Assembly (NCBI GenBank): GCA_027943335.1
Contig: BSBK01003559.1
Span: forward strand, 124,001-188,000
Reading direction: 5' to 3'
DNA: 64,000 nucleotides
Origin: Chamaecyparis obtusa
Taxonomy: Eukaryota > Streptophyta > Pinopsida > Cupressales > Cupressaceae
The notes below the pieces were generated by a model. The model did not search any database, had not been told where the DNA came from, and saw only the letters and a program-made list of their open reading frames with translations. This document shows, piece by piece, positions 1-11,463 of this stretch (position 1 is its first letter; each line of letters begins with the position of its first letter). The translations under genes were made by a program, and so were the position numbers.

Positions 1-20
1 ATCCCAACAATATCCCCCTT
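1..20 (-). promoter_or_regulatory. Polypurine tract and start of 3' LTR (copia, minus)
   Basis: Read on the minus strand, a purine run AAAGGGGGATAT (10-20) is followed directly by TGTTGGGAT at the window edge. This is the usual 3' polypurine tract and LTR-start arrangement of copia elements, and it matches the minus-strand body that follows. The rest of the 3' LTR lies outside the window, so it cannot be compared with the 5' LTR. Confidence 0.6.
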
Positions 21-428
21 TGGCATTGGTGGTAACATATGAATGTGAAAAACCCAATCAATGCACAAAGCAACAATATTACAAACAATATCCTCAAAAC
101 CTCACCATCAACGGCTCCACCTAAGTCTAATATTCAATCTTTACCACATCTATCATTGCAACATCTTTTTCTCACATACCTATCTCTTCCCCTTTGACAT
201 CAATGAAAAAGGAACATATATGCACTCCAAAACTCTTCAAGGCTAGCAACTCCCCCTAAGTAGTAGCCACCAATACATCAATCCAAAATAGAATAGTTCT
301 GTTAAAGAGCTAGATTGATGAAATTCCATGCATCTCTAGATCTGATCAGGAGAGGGCATAAACCCAAGTTTACCATGAAGATACTTGAAAGTATCCTTCA
401 AAAAAGGCTTTCTAAAAGTATCTACGAC

Positions 429-939
429 TTATTCTTTAGTAACCACATATTCCAACTTCCCTTCCTTCTTACTCATCTTGTCTCTCAAAAAATGATATTT
501 GATAGATATATGCTTTGTCTTTGAATGAAACAAATGATTCTTTGAAATATTGATAGTATTAGAGTTATCACAGTAAATGGTAATAGGCTCATCAATACTT
601 ATTCTTATTTCTTTCAACATTTTCTTCATCCAAACAACTTGAGTACAATTAACAATAGAAACAACATATTCAACTTCAACAGTAGATTGAGATATACAAT
701 GTTTCTTCTTACTTTCCCATGCAACTAACCTCTTACCCAAAAAAGAATGCTCCACCACTGGTACTTTTTCTATCATCCACATTTCCTTCCCAATATGCAT
801 TAGTGAAAGCATTAAGTGTAAAATCATCATCGTTTCCATACCATAAACTATAATAAAATATTCCCTTCAGGTATCTGAATATCCTTTTCACTACAACATG
901 TGATTCCTTCGGTTCACTCTGAATCTGGAAACTATACAC
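429..939 (-). pseudogene. Copia RNase H domain, decayed
   Basis: Two overlapping reading frames give a recognisable Ty1/copia RNase H: the DDRKSTSG motif, then WESKKKHCISQSTVEVEY, CTQVVWMKKML, IYCDNSNTINISKN and HSKTKHISIKYHFLRD. In functional elements this domain removes RNA from the RNA/DNA hybrid during reverse transcription. The first catalytic aspartate region reads TNAYW where the family has TDADW or similar, so an active-site Asp is lost. A frameshift separates the two parts near 735-840. It is the last domain of the minus-strand element, as expected for copia order. Confidence 0.9.
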
Positions 940-2090
940 ACTACATTAGTTATATCAAGTATGGTCTATGTTAGGTACATCAATCTACCAACCATTGATC
1001 TGTATCTGGTTTAATTTGTATTGGGCAAATCATCTTTCTTTGTCAGCTTACAACCAGTAACCATAGGGGTTCCAACATATTTGGAATCCATCCCAAATTT
1101 CTTCAATAGCTCTTTCACATTTTTGACTATGATATGAAAATCCCTATATCTAATTGTGTAATTTTAAGTCCAAGAAAGAATTTCATCTCTCCTATCATAA
1201 ACATCTCAAACTCTTTCTGCATCTCATCTGTAAATTCTTTGCTCATCTTGTCATTTCCACCAAAAATGATACCATCCACAAATACTTCAACAATCAAAAG
1301 ATTATCATTGTCAACTTTGAAAGTTACTATCTACAATGCCTTTTCCAAATCCAAGTGTCAATAAGTATTTATCCAACCTAGCATACCAAGCTCTCGGTGC
1401 TTGCTTCAATCCATATAAATATTTATTCAATTGATAAACTATATCACTCCGATCCGTCAAAGGAAAACCATCAGGCTTCTCAACATAGACTTATTCTTCC
1501 AATTCTCTATTCAAGAATGCTGACTTGACATCCATCTGATATACCTTGAATTTTTTATAAGTAGCATATGCAAGAAACATTCTAATTGCTTAAATTCTAG
1601 CAACAAGGGAAAAGGTCTCCTTAAAATCAATACCTTCTACTTGTGAATATCTTTGTAAACAAGTCTAGCTTTGTTCCTTATGACATCACCATCTTCATTT
1701 AATTTATTTATGAATACCCATTTAGTTCCAATTACATTCTTATCTTTAGGTTTGGGAACTAAAATCTATGTCTTATTCTTTTCAATATGTTCTAACTCTT
1801 CCTTCATAGTATTAATCCAAATTTCATCTTTATAGGCTTCATCAACATCTTTAGGATCAATTTGTGAAATTAAACAAACTTAATTTCTAGCATGTCTTCC
1901 TCTAGTCATAACACTTGAATTCTTATCACCAATAATCTGATTCTCTAAATGATTTAGCTTTACATACCTAGGATTTATTGGAACTTCTCTTGTAGAAGAC
2001 TCTTGTGTTTCAAATTCATCATCAACTGCATCATCTTCAACTTATTCAACTGATCCATTCTAATTCTTATTTTGGCTTAACTCATCATCT
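940..2090 (-). pseudogene. Copia reverse transcriptase, decayed
   Basis: The minus strand between RNase H and integrase encodes RT in several frames. At about 1230-1300 it reads LLIVEVFVDGIIFGGNDKMS, the copia catalytic block. The family's YVDD is FVDG here (1271-1282), so the second catalytic aspartate is Gly and the enzyme could not polymerise. Further upstream, copia RT pieces are broken by stops. The position between integrase and RNase H is the diagnostic Ty1/copia order (gag, protease, integrase, RT, RNase H). Confidence 0.85.
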
Positions 2091-2119
2091 AACTCATAAC
2101 TACAAGACTTCTCATGTTT

Positions 2120-3050
2120 CTAAAAAATTTCATCCACTTTGACAATAGCAATTTCAACAATCTTTCTCAACCTATTGTTATAACACTTATATGCCTTTCT
2201 CTTTGTAGAATATCTAAGAAAGATTCCTTCATCGCATCTAGGATCAAACTTCTCCAAGTCTTCATCTCTCTTAATGTAGCATTTTCTTCCAAACATTCTA
2301 AAATACTTCATAGTAGGAGTATGACCATACCAAAGTTCTTAAGGTGTCTTACCAATTTCATGCTTAATATGAACTCGGTCCATAGTATAGATTGCAATAC
2401 TTACAACTTCTCTCCAATGCATATGCAAAACTTTTCCTTCCATCATCATGGTCCTTGTTGTGTCAATAATCATTATGTTCCTTTTCTCTATAATCCCATT
2501 CCATTGAGGGGTTCGAGGAGCATACATTTGCCTCTTAATTCCATGCTCTTCACAGTATGCATTTTACTCTCCTAATGTAAATCTCCTCCTTTGTCCAATC
2601 TTAGACATTTCATCTGCAATCGTATCTCATTCTCAACCATAGCTCTAAATATCTTGAATTTGTCAAAAGCTTAATATTTCTCCTTAAAAAATGTAACCTA
2701 CATCATTCTAGAATAGTCATTAATGCACAAAATAAAATACTTATCTCCGTAGTATTTTGTAGTCCTAGTAGGACCACATAAATCTGTATGCACCAAATAT
2801 AGCAATCCACTGGAAGAATAAATCTTTCTCTTAAAGGTATATTTGGTTAGCTTTCCCAAATGACATTCCTTACACATCACATTAGCGAGTTTTAACAACT
2901 TAGGAAAATCTCTCACAACATTAGAAGAACTGATCTTCACAATGTTATCAAAAGTTACATGACAAAACCTCTTATTCCACAGCCAACTGCCATCAATTTT
3001 AGCAATCAAACACCTATTCTTTGTACTATTCAAATTAAAAACATTTCCTC
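2120..3050 (-). pseudogene. Copia GAG-pre-integrase and integrase, decayed
   Basis: The minus strand holds, in order, the His/Cys zinc-binding pre-integrase region (about 3033-2850; WNKRFCHVTFDNIVK, then CKECHLGKL), the integrase core start LVHTDLCGP, INDYSR (usually DDYSR), the third-acid region TPQWNGIIEKRN (about 2500), and the C-terminal MFGRKCYIKRDEDLEKFDP with a run typical of copia integrase ends (2311-2120). Several frames are needed. The DDE catalytic triad is recognisable, but stops and frameshifts make the product non-functional. Confidence 0.88.
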
Positions 3051-3300
3051 GAGTCTTTGTACCTGATGCAATCTCTTTTCCTGTACTTCCCCAAGATTAT
3101 GCGCTTCTCATCTTTGGATTCTAATTTGTATCATTTATCAACAAGTTGTCCTACACTCAAAAGATTATGCTTCAAACCTTCAACATACAAGACATCATTA
3201 GTATTATTCTTACCATCAAGAGTAATTGATCATATCCCTTTGATAAAGCAAGGATTATTATCACCAAATATAACAACACCACCATCATACTTATCCAATT

Positions 3301-3663
3301 TCACAAACTTGTTCTATCTCTTGTCATGTAATGTGAACATCCACTATCTATCACCCATTCACCCTTTTGTTCAACATGTGTAGCATGAGCTTTCCCTTCA
3401 TTCTCAAAAGTAGGGTTTTCTTCCTTAATAGCAATAAACAAAATTTCATCTTCACTCTTCTCAAATTCTTCATCTATGACAACTTCATAAGAAAAATAAC
3501 ACCTCTTATAGAATTTAGGTTGATACTTCTTAGGCTTATTCTTAGGCACTCTCTCAGGACATCTAGAAGTAAAATGACCAATCTTATTGTAAGAAAAATA
3601 TTTCAAGGGTATCTTTCCTTCATACTTACCTGCACCTTTAGAAACTCCCTTAGCAATCATAGC
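3301..3663 (-). pseudogene. Copia zinc knuckle and aspartic protease
   Basis: One open frame of about 119 codons contains the gag CCHC knuckle followed by the protease active-site block WVIDSGCSHYMT (about 3322-3363), the hallmark of copia proteases. The catalytic DSG is intact. The knuckle (3559-3600) reads KYFSYNKIGHFTSRC: the first two zinc-ligand cysteines are both tyrosine, each explained by a single TGT/TGC to TAT/TAC change. The nucleocapsid zinc finger is therefore destroyed although the His and last Cys remain. Confidence 0.88.
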
Positions 3664-3703
3664 TTCTAACTATCCAACTTTCTTTCCTCTTCTTCAATCT
3701 CTT

Positions 3704-4463
3704 CTAATTCCTTAGCAAATCTAGATATGTAGACTTAGATGAACTTGAAGAACTTTCACCATAATCATATTTATGCTTGTCCTTAGAGATAGTAGCTTTA
3801 AATGTAGACTCGACCTTAGGTAAACTATCACCAAATTTAGTCATTTCAAAAGAAGATAACTTACCGAGCATTGTATCTCTTGCCATAGTACATAAAGTTC
3901 TGATTTCTTCAATACCTACAACCTTGGTATCATAAGCAGTAGGTAAGTATCTCATAATCTTTGAGACAATTTCATCCTCTTCCATCTTACCATCGACACA
4001 TATAATTCCAACAACCAGATTGGTTACCTTCTACACAAAAGTAGTATTGTTCTCATCTTCTCTCATCCTTAGATTCTCAAGCTTTCCTTTTAAACTTTGT
4101 AGCTTTGCTCACTTCACATGGACATCTCCTTCATGTAGACCTTCTAACTTTATCCAAATCTCATGTGTTGTAGTCAACTCTATGACATCAATATACTCTA
4201 CATCAGTTAAGGCACTATACAAGGCTTCATTGGTTCTCACATTGCAATTAAATTCTTTCTTCTCATCAGTGGTATCATTAGCAAGATCTGTAGGAGGCTG
4301 GTAGTCTTTCTTTGTCACTTCACAATATTCTAATCCCATGCATATCAAATGTATAATCATTGTGCCTTTCCAAGATCTATAGTTGGTTCCATCAAAATCC
4401 AAACTATCCTTCGTAAAAGCTATTATGGATCTCCTCAAGCGGTCAAGCTCCCAAAAGAAGACC
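3704..4463 (-). pseudogene. Copia gag, decayed
   Basis: Two frames (4463-4109 and 3985-3704) give a UBN2-type copia Gag: FDGTNYRSWKGTMIIHL near the start, LTTTHEIWIKLEGLHEGDV, then DEIVSKIMRYLPTAYDTKV and a linker rich in Ser. Gag would form the virus-like particle. The ATG-proximal part begins just inside the primer-binding site, as expected for a copia element, and the zinc knuckle follows. A frameshift near 4000-4100 separates the two blocks. Confidence 0.85.
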
Positions 4464-4467
4464 AAAC

Positions 4468-4477
4468 TTTGATACCA
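4468..4477 (-). promoter_or_regulatory. Primer-binding site, initiator tRNA-Met type
   Basis: On the minus strand TGGTATCAAAG follows the LTR end CTAACA with a short spacer. TGGTATCAGAGC is the standard copia primer-binding site complementary to the 3' end of initiator tRNA-Met; one base differs here. It fixes the inner edge of the 5' LTR at 4480. Confidence 0.8.
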
Positions 4478-4479
4478 AT

Positions 4480-5760
4480 TGTTAGGAACAATACAACTCA
4501 CACAACTAAAGTGTGGGGGGGGGGGGGTGAATCACTTGTGTCCACAAAATTAATATTTTAACCAACTTATAAACTTCAAAACTTAGAACTGAAACATAAG
4601 CAATATAGCACAAGAGAAAATAACACCATAACACATAACACCAATTTTTTGTCATGGAAACCCTGTTAGGGAAAAACCATGGTGGTGATCAAATCCATGA
4701 GATATTGTACTAACACAAGAACCCTGTCAAAGGTACAATGGGAATGCACATGCATTCAGGCTCACTTCCTAGAGATCATTGCTCAAGAAAAAAAAGGGAA
4801 ACAACCCTGATATTGCAACAAGGGCAATAACCCAAGGTCGAATACAATCCACTAAATTATGAACTGACATATATCATCTAATATGCCAGAACAATTATAA
4901 TGAAGCACAATTGAACAATTAATAGATTCCATTCATACCTTTTCTCAACAACATTGATATACCATCTTCTCACTTTACATACACACCATTCACATCCTAC
5001 ACCAAACTAACTCACTTCACATTCTCAAATCATTACAACTCTATACTCATCTCATCAACTTATTCCACAAGGTCGGCCAATGCCACCTTCATTACAAACA
5101 TTAAATGAATTACATAATACTCAATGATCCAATCCAAAACATGTCACCAGGGACATGACTAGGACTGAAAAGAACATCCCCAAGCATGCCACGATCCATA
5201 GATCATGCCACAAATATTTGGAACACTCTATCTCACCAAATCAACCAAGAACAATAGGAAACACCAACACATTACACTAGATCACCAAATCTGATCACAT
5301 AACCCAATGTAATCTAGAAACACGAATAGGAAATAATCTATAAATATCAACAAGCAACTTGGAATAGTATGACAACAACAAAAATATTTCTTACTCAAAA
5401 TCCATGAACATCTTTGTAGTGTTCTTCCAAGAACACCGAACAAAAGCCTCTATCAATCAAGAAGAATAGCTTGTCAGCAACCAAATCATGAACCAATCGA
5501 GCTGAGGACACACATCCATGTCCTGAACACACCACTAAGTTAGCAATCAAAGATATGGTATAAATTAGCCACACTGATAGAAACATAGCAACATATCTTA
5601 GCTAGAACACTATAAAATTGTCTCTGATAAATCATCTATAACTCACTCTACACATACAGTGATCCTTTGCAACTTAACCAAGATAAGTACAAACACACCT
5701 CAACATCTCTAAAATATCGCAATATTTGAAACTTACTACAACTCTCTAACCAATCACTAC
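4480..5760 (-). mobile_element. 5' LTR of the minus-strand copia (outer end unresolved)
   Basis: The LTR inner end is TGTTAGGAAC read on the plus strand (minus-strand end GTTCCTAACA), next to the primer-binding site. The sequence to the right has no coding signal and includes a 13-G run (4515-4527). The partner LTR is outside the window, so the outer end cannot be set by alignment. The same nine bases that open the 3' LTR (ATCCCAACA on the plus strand, 1-9) recur at 8987-8995, which is one possible outer end. Confidence 0.55.
4515..4527. repeat. Poly-G run of 13
   Basis: Thirteen consecutive G on the plus strand inside the copia LTR, 35 bases from its inner end. Homopolymers of this kind vary in length and are prone to sequencing error, so the exact count should not be relied on. 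Confidence 0.95.
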
Positions 5761-5763
5761 ACT

Positions 5764-7200
5764 TCACTGTATAAACCAAGAACATTGTCCAAACTGATGT
5801 AATATGTTGACATCAATGACACCACATATATGCAATATATCCAAGAAGTCTGAAGCATCGGATTCAGTATCCATAGGATTCTCCCCTTTTTTCTTTATCC
5901 ATGTATTTTCAAGACTATTATTTACAAAACTATCCTCAAGAATATATCTCTCCAATTCGTTTTTATCATGGGAAGGAAATATATTGTCATCAACTGATTC
6001 AAAATCATAAAATTCAAAGAGGGGATTGTCTCTAACTTTTGTATCTCCAAAATACTCTATCGACATATATAACACATTAAGTCCACTCTAACAAATTTTC
6101 TTCTTCGGCCCTTCTGACTGTTCGCTTACTATATAACATTATTTTTAAACATCGTATCTACTGTGACTTCATTTGAACATACAAGAGAAACATCATAAAT
6201 CACATATTCTTCCTGCGAATTATGAGATGAATCAACCTTTAGGCATGCAGTTGATGCTAATGTTGATTCCTGAGTATCACACTCTACCAGCATAGGATCA
6301 AATCTGATTGAAAGAACTTCTTCTTCTTTCACATAAAGAAAACTATCATTAGGAACACAAGACGATTGGGAAGCATTCACATCTTTAAGAGGTTCAATCA
6401 GACTGCTTTGACATGCATGCGTTTCATTTTCCAATAGTTTCTTTTCTTCAATCTTTTTTATATCAAGAAATTCAAATGAAACATTCATAACTCCTTTAAT
6501 GTTGTCAGAGTTGCAAGTGAATGCTTCTATTCCCACTTCAGTAATATGACCATTTTCATCCTCAAATCCACAACAAAATTCATCATTTGAACATGTCAAG
6601 AACTAGCTTGGAACAAAGATGATCTTGGGTTCGTCTGGTAATACCTTTTTATTCAGAGAAATAAATGATTGCTTTTTTTGATCTATCTGCATGCATGATG
6701 AAAAAGATTCAAGTTTCTCATCTTCAATGTGGTGCAGTTTTCTTTTTGCTTGTTGATTGTAACCCCCAGATACTGATAAATTATTCAATTTAATCGGTGT
6801 TTAACTAACATCTTGTTCACCAAGAACCGAGAAGTTAAAAGATAACGGATCTTTATTGTCTTTCAACGATTTAATTCTTTTACAAGAACCCGCAATTGAT
6901 AAATCTCTCCTTCAAGATCCTTGAGTTGAAAATATCTCTGATGCACCCTTTTCAGCAGTAATGTAGATTTGTAATCTTCAGATGGATGTAACTTTGATCT
7001 TTTAGCTTTAGAGATACTTTCTTTGAAAGCATTCCAAAATAAATGAAGTGTCTGGTCATCTTCAACTATTATTTGTTGGAGAGTTTGTGTAGATCTATTT
7101 TTGAATTGGTTTCTTGGCCGAGTCGGAACTCGAATCATTTTTTGAGAACTTTTAAACAAACAGAGTCTCCATCCTTCTTTTTTGGGAAGCCACCATTAGA
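5764..7200 (-). pseudogene. Unidentified minus-strand coding-like region
   Basis: I do not recognise this. On the minus strand, frames run 7200-6863 (a basic start, then EDDQTLHLFWNAFKESISKAKR and a Leu/Lys/Glu stretch likely to be helical or coiled), 6788-6129 (one frame with a single TAG near 6604; acidic, Ser- and Cys-containing, about 220 codons) and 6075-5764 (acidic, ending SWFIQ). Joining them needs a frameshift or introns. Codon-like composition and length make chance unlikely for the middle piece. It could be a decayed host gene, an extra ORF of a retroelement, or cargo inside the neighbouring LTR. I saw a vague likeness of the first block to plant DUF1666 proteins but cannot support it. 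Confidence 0.4.
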
Positions 7201-8227
7201 TATTTGAAACAAAGAAAGCATTGATCTTTTCGTCTCCCTAGTGGAGTCTCCAAAAATCTATTGGTTAACAGATTGGTCCTTCAAAGAAAGTACATAAAAT
7301 GACTCAAAATGTCCGGGAAGAAGGACTAATAATCACCAACAGTTGGAAAGATCACCAGTGGATTGATGATCTTCCTCTGAATTTTAGAGGTACAACTACC
7401 TCGTATGATATAATTTAATTTTTCTCTAGGGTATGCTTTTAACCAAAAAGAATAAAAGGTCAACTAAAATTTGCCTATCACCATAGTACAAATGCAGTGA
7501 TGAATTTAATAAGAAGGAAAAACAATAAATGACACAAAGATCATTTACTTCAAAACCCACGAACAATTATGAGTAGGAAAATAAACAAAGGTTTCTTTCA
7601 GATGTATACATGTAGATCATAATTCTAAGATTCTAAGATAAATATGCACCCACAATCAGATATAATGGAAGAAAGGTTAAATACAATTGAAAACTTACAA
7701 AGGAAGGCTCACAAATATAGAAAGTTAACAACTAAAAACAAAGATTTAAATTTCTCCTTAATTCACGATCAAACTAAAATTCAAATATCTCATCCCTTCT
7801 ATACAACATACTATGTTTAGAAAAAAAAAAACCTCTTCACCACCCTGCTTACAAATTGAAAACAAATTCCCCTCCTAACCAAGTCTCACTCTTGCATCAA
7901 AGTGCAATGAGGGTTGGAAGAAAAAAAAAGTCCCTTGCCTTGTCATTTGATCACATTTTTAAAGGTTTTCCCCATGAGCCCTTTTGACTTCCCAAGGATC
8001 AGTTACAAACAATCAAATAAAAATAAAAAAACTCTTTTATATTTCCCATAACACATGGCATCTGCACCTTCCTGCTCCCCTTTGATGATACTCTTTCTCC
8101 ATTTTTGATATTCCAGGAGCTACATAATTGTATGAATGTGATAAGGCTTCCTTTAATAAGTCGATATTGCTAAAAGGGTGCACAACAATCTATAAGAAAG
8201 GATGAATGTCTCTTTGAAATTCAAACA
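7201..8227. other. AT-rich non-coding stretch
   Basis: No frame longer than chance, no repeat pair and no recognisable LTR feature. The stretch is AT-rich with A runs (for example 7820-7831 and 7921-7930). Confidence 0.5.
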
Positions 8228-8700
8228 TATTGTTGACAGAACCGATCTGTGAGTTTGTTGACATCTCCAATATTTATGTGTCCTTGACCACCATAAGGGG
8301 AGCCCATATAACCACCTGTAACGGTTCCATCCACAAAGTTAGTAGCCCCTACACCCACATTTCTTGTGAAACTGGCTTGATGACCCTTCCAATGTCGTAC
8401 TACATTCTCCTAAGGTGGAAGATGTAAACTACTAGGCATCCCTGATCCTCCACGTTTTTGATACTGTCCTACAGTAGTTTATTTGCTCAAACCTATTACA
8501 TGGATGTCAGTCCTCAGAGGTGGTGTTGGCCCATGCCTGCTAGATGATCCTATTGGTGAGCCAGATGAACCCTGCATTTGAGAGCTTGGAGGAGTAAATT
8601 GAGAGGGATTAGCTCCCAATGATATGGGTCTGAACATGACATTGGAGAGAATAGCACCAAACCAGTGGCCTGAACCTTGATTGTGATTCTCATCATCCAA
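8228..8700 (-). pseudogene. Unidentified Gly/Ser/Pro-rich reading frame
   Basis: On the minus strand a single frame runs about 157 codons from an ATG at 8700 to a TGA near 8228, broken by only two stops (a TAA after VIGLSK and a TAG after HLPP, both one C-to-T change from Gln). It opens MDDENHNQGSGHWFG, continues through a Ser/Pro/Gly-rich segment and ends with GGYMGSPYGGQGHINIGDVN. No family is recognised. The clean frame suggests a former coding exon, either of a host gene or carried by a retroelement. Confidence 0.4.
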
Positions 8701-10049
8701 ACTTCTAATTGTCTACAAAGTGCCACACATTACTGGCAAAAAAGCAATGTCATCTTGGGTGCTTCCACATTTGTATATGTGTTTACCAAAAACTCATGAC
8801 TACAAAATTACTACACCACATTCTAGCCAAAAGCCACAAACCAATAGGGGCATTCCTTCATTCTAGGAAGGAGTTCAAAACAGGATGTCAGGGCCCAATG
8901 ATAGTTCAAGAACCATTGCTCAACTCTGGAGACTCTTTTTCATTTAAGATTTTGACATTATATTAAAGTTCCAAAACTTCTTGTGGATCCCAACAATGGA
9001 AATCACTGCCGCTCAACATATACTCTTTTCCATTGGGAACTCAGATGGTTATTGATATCTTGTTTGGACTTTGGTGTCGATGCTAATAATGAAACTATTT
9101 TAGCATGTTGGAATTGTTGTGGTCACATATGATGTGCTGAGCTTCGAAAGGCATTTAGAAACCATTTTCAAGTTTTACAAGTCATTACAATTATCGGCAC
9201 AACTATCTTTGTCCTTTATTTGTCAACATCGGGCTCTAAATGAATTGTTCTAATAACCACATCGGGACCAAATGAGGTTCTAGGAACCTCATCGGATTTT
9301 GATGCTGGTTCCAGGACTGGTTAAAAATACTAATAACTCTTTTATATTTCCAAAACCATGGTAAATTCTTGATGATTCTAAAACTATCTTTTCAAATGGG
9401 ATCATGATGGATTTGTCGACTATTCGCATGGCATGTCCATCTTCTTCTTTCATGGGCCATCTATTCTCGGACCAACGTGACCTTCCATCAATCATCTTAT
9501 GGTCTAGATCCTTTTGTGGACGTATTGTTAGTTATATTTAAAGATTTTGAAGTTCTTCTAAATAGATCCATTTTGTGCCTTCTCAATCAATCTTTACATT
9601 CCATTTGCTCAAGGAAAACTCTCTTTGAGGCATTTCGTCAATCAATTTGGGTGCATTGTGCATGATGTAATTCCACATTTTACATGCAAATCAGCTAAGA
9701 CATTTTTAGTTACAACAAGTGACGAAATTCCTCTATCTGTTGTGTCTCGATGAGAGTCACCACTTATGATTTTATGAGTCTATAATGGCATGGGTGTCTG
9801 ATTCATATTTATTAATTGCATTATTTGAAAACTATTCATCCATAAAATAGAATATCCGTGTAGTGTTATATCATGCAATTCATGTTTGTTTTGTGACTCT
9901 AGAGGTTATTTTCACATCTGAGAACATATCCAAATCTAATTTCTAACAAACATTCACTTGTTATTTTGTAATCATCTGTATCTACGAAACAAGGTATTGT
10001 TGAAATTCCTTATTTAATGGTGAGCATCTTATTCCAACAACTTGGCCTG
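8701..10049. other. Non-coding stretch, no gene supported
   Basis: Short frames occur on both strands, but none carries a recognisable domain. A minus frame at 9495-9289 is the most protein-like of them and is not identified. The stretch contains ATCCCAACA at 8987-8995 (a possible copia LTR outer end) and the first copy of a palindrome at 9272. Confidence 0.45.
9272..9292. repeat. Perfect 9-bp inverted repeat, copy 1
   Basis: ATGAGGTTC, a 3-base spacer TAG, then GAACCTCAT: perfect arms. A near-identical palindrome lies 778 bases downstream at 10050. Confidence 0.9.
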
Positions 10050-10111
10050 ATGAGGTTCCAAGAATCTCATTGGGCTCCGACACATCATCTTATTCCAACA
10101 ACGTGGCCCGA
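10024..10111. repeat. Short direct repeat containing palindrome copy 2
   Basis: CATCTTATTCCAACAAC followed by a GGCC/GATG tail occurs at about 10025 and again at about 10085 with one or two differences. Between them lies ATGAGGTTC-CAA-GAATCTCAT (10050-10070), the same palindrome as at 9272 with one mismatch in the arm. Confidence 0.8.
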
Positions 10112-10124
10112 TGTATATATACAT

Positions 10125-10125
<1 letters not shown>

Positions 10126-10161
<36 letters not shown>
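10126..10161. repeat. (AC)n microsatellite
   Basis: About 18 uninterrupted CA/AC units. To about 10290 it is followed by impure TATG/TACA microsatellite sequence, and a smaller (AC)n patch occurs at about 10463-10475. Confidence 0.97.
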
Positions 10162-10163
<2 letters not shown>

Positions 10164-10704
10164 TTAATATTTATATGTATATACATATATATGTATTGTT
10201 ATATGTGTACATACATACACACATATCCATGTATGTATGTATGTATGTACACACACATATTTACATATACATATGATATATATGTATGCTATAATACACA
10301 TGAATTGATATTTAAATGCTCATTATATGAAAGGATTATAGTAATGACTCTATTGTTTGCTTTATTTCTCTTGAAATAAATAGATTATTAGCATCTCTAA
10401 TTTTCTAATTTCAAATTCAACAATATATAAATATGCTTGTATTTATATGTGTGTATGTATATACACACACACACATATCATGTGACTATATAACATGATT
10501 AATCTTTTCACATCTCTTTCTCAATTCTTAATGGTTGTAGAAATGAGATTGTTCATAAAATTAGAATTGTTTATGCTATCAAATTGTTTATGAGCACAAG
10601 AGTATTGAAGTGGCATTTCTTTTAAAAAGGTAGTACATGAAAATTTATTAATTTACCTACATTGAGTGAATGAGGTTGTAAGTACAATTAGAGGAATTGG
10701 TTGA

Positions 10705-11463
10705 ATTATAAAAGAAAATGAAGTTGCATGGAAAGTAATGAGAATTATGTCCAGCTCTTACAATCCCTTATTGTATGTCATTCAAAAGACTTAGGATATG
10801 GACACATATACATTGGATCATCTCTATGGGTCAAATCCACAAAGAAGATTGAAGATATTCCTGAGATAAGTAATGATCTATATGATGAATAAGAAAACTT
10901 TGTGAGAAGATTAAATAAAGGTTCCAAACAAATAAAGGTAAGTTTCCCTTAAAATGTTTTAATTGTAGAAGAATAGGTCATTATGCCGCCAAATGCCCTT
11001 TAAGGAAGATAACTCTAAGAAGTTTGATGATGATGAGATAAATGATTGTTATAGAAGAAATAATAGATATGCAAGGGCATGTAACAAAGACCAGGGTAGG
11101 AAGAGTCTTTGTTCAGTAGAGACACATTAATCAGAAGATAAAGATGTTAATGATTCAAATGATGAACTACTATTTTTGGCTATTAAGGAGAACGGTAATA
11201 ACATATTTGGAAATCAGGATGTTGCAGTGAACAATGAAAGGTCAACTTGTGAATACCACCCTACATGCAAGAGAACCTAGGCCTTTGGATAATTAATTTT
11301 GGATGTTCAAACCATTAGGGTGATGATAGGCAGATGTTGATTGAGCTTGAAAAATATAATGGAAGATCAGTCAATTTTGTTGGTGAAGAAGTTGCACCTA
11401 GTTCTGGTAAGGGAGTTATATTTATTGATGAAAAGCATAAGAATGGTGATGTTTATTAAGCAA
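10705..11463 (+). pseudogene. Copia gag, zinc knuckle and start of protease
   Basis: The frame opens ENEVAWKVMRIMSSSYNPLL and TLDHLYGS, typical of copia Gag. The zinc knuckle is intact: CFNCRRIGHYAAKC (C-X2-C-X4-H-X4-C, about 10960-11002). After a run of frameshifts, DELLFLAIKEN aligns with the same linker in the minus-strand copia at 3.4 kb. A 58-codon frame (11286-11459) then gives WIINFGCSNH where the protease has WIIDSGCSNH, so the catalytic Asp is Asn. Coding homology stops at 11463, where an LTR begins. Confidence 0.85.

Noticed and set aside
6863..7159. Membership of the DUF1666 family
   Set aside because: Only a short stretch with an LFW word and a helical, charged tail looked similar, and the order relative to the acidic region is wrong for that family.
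9289..9495. Minus-strand frame of 68 codons as an exon
   Set aside because: It reads like protein (KEEDGHAMRIVDKSIMIPFE) but has no splice signals that I could pair and no recognised family.
10017..10379. 120-codon frame with a poly-Thr/His run
   Set aside because: It is the translation of the (AC)n microsatellite and its flanks.
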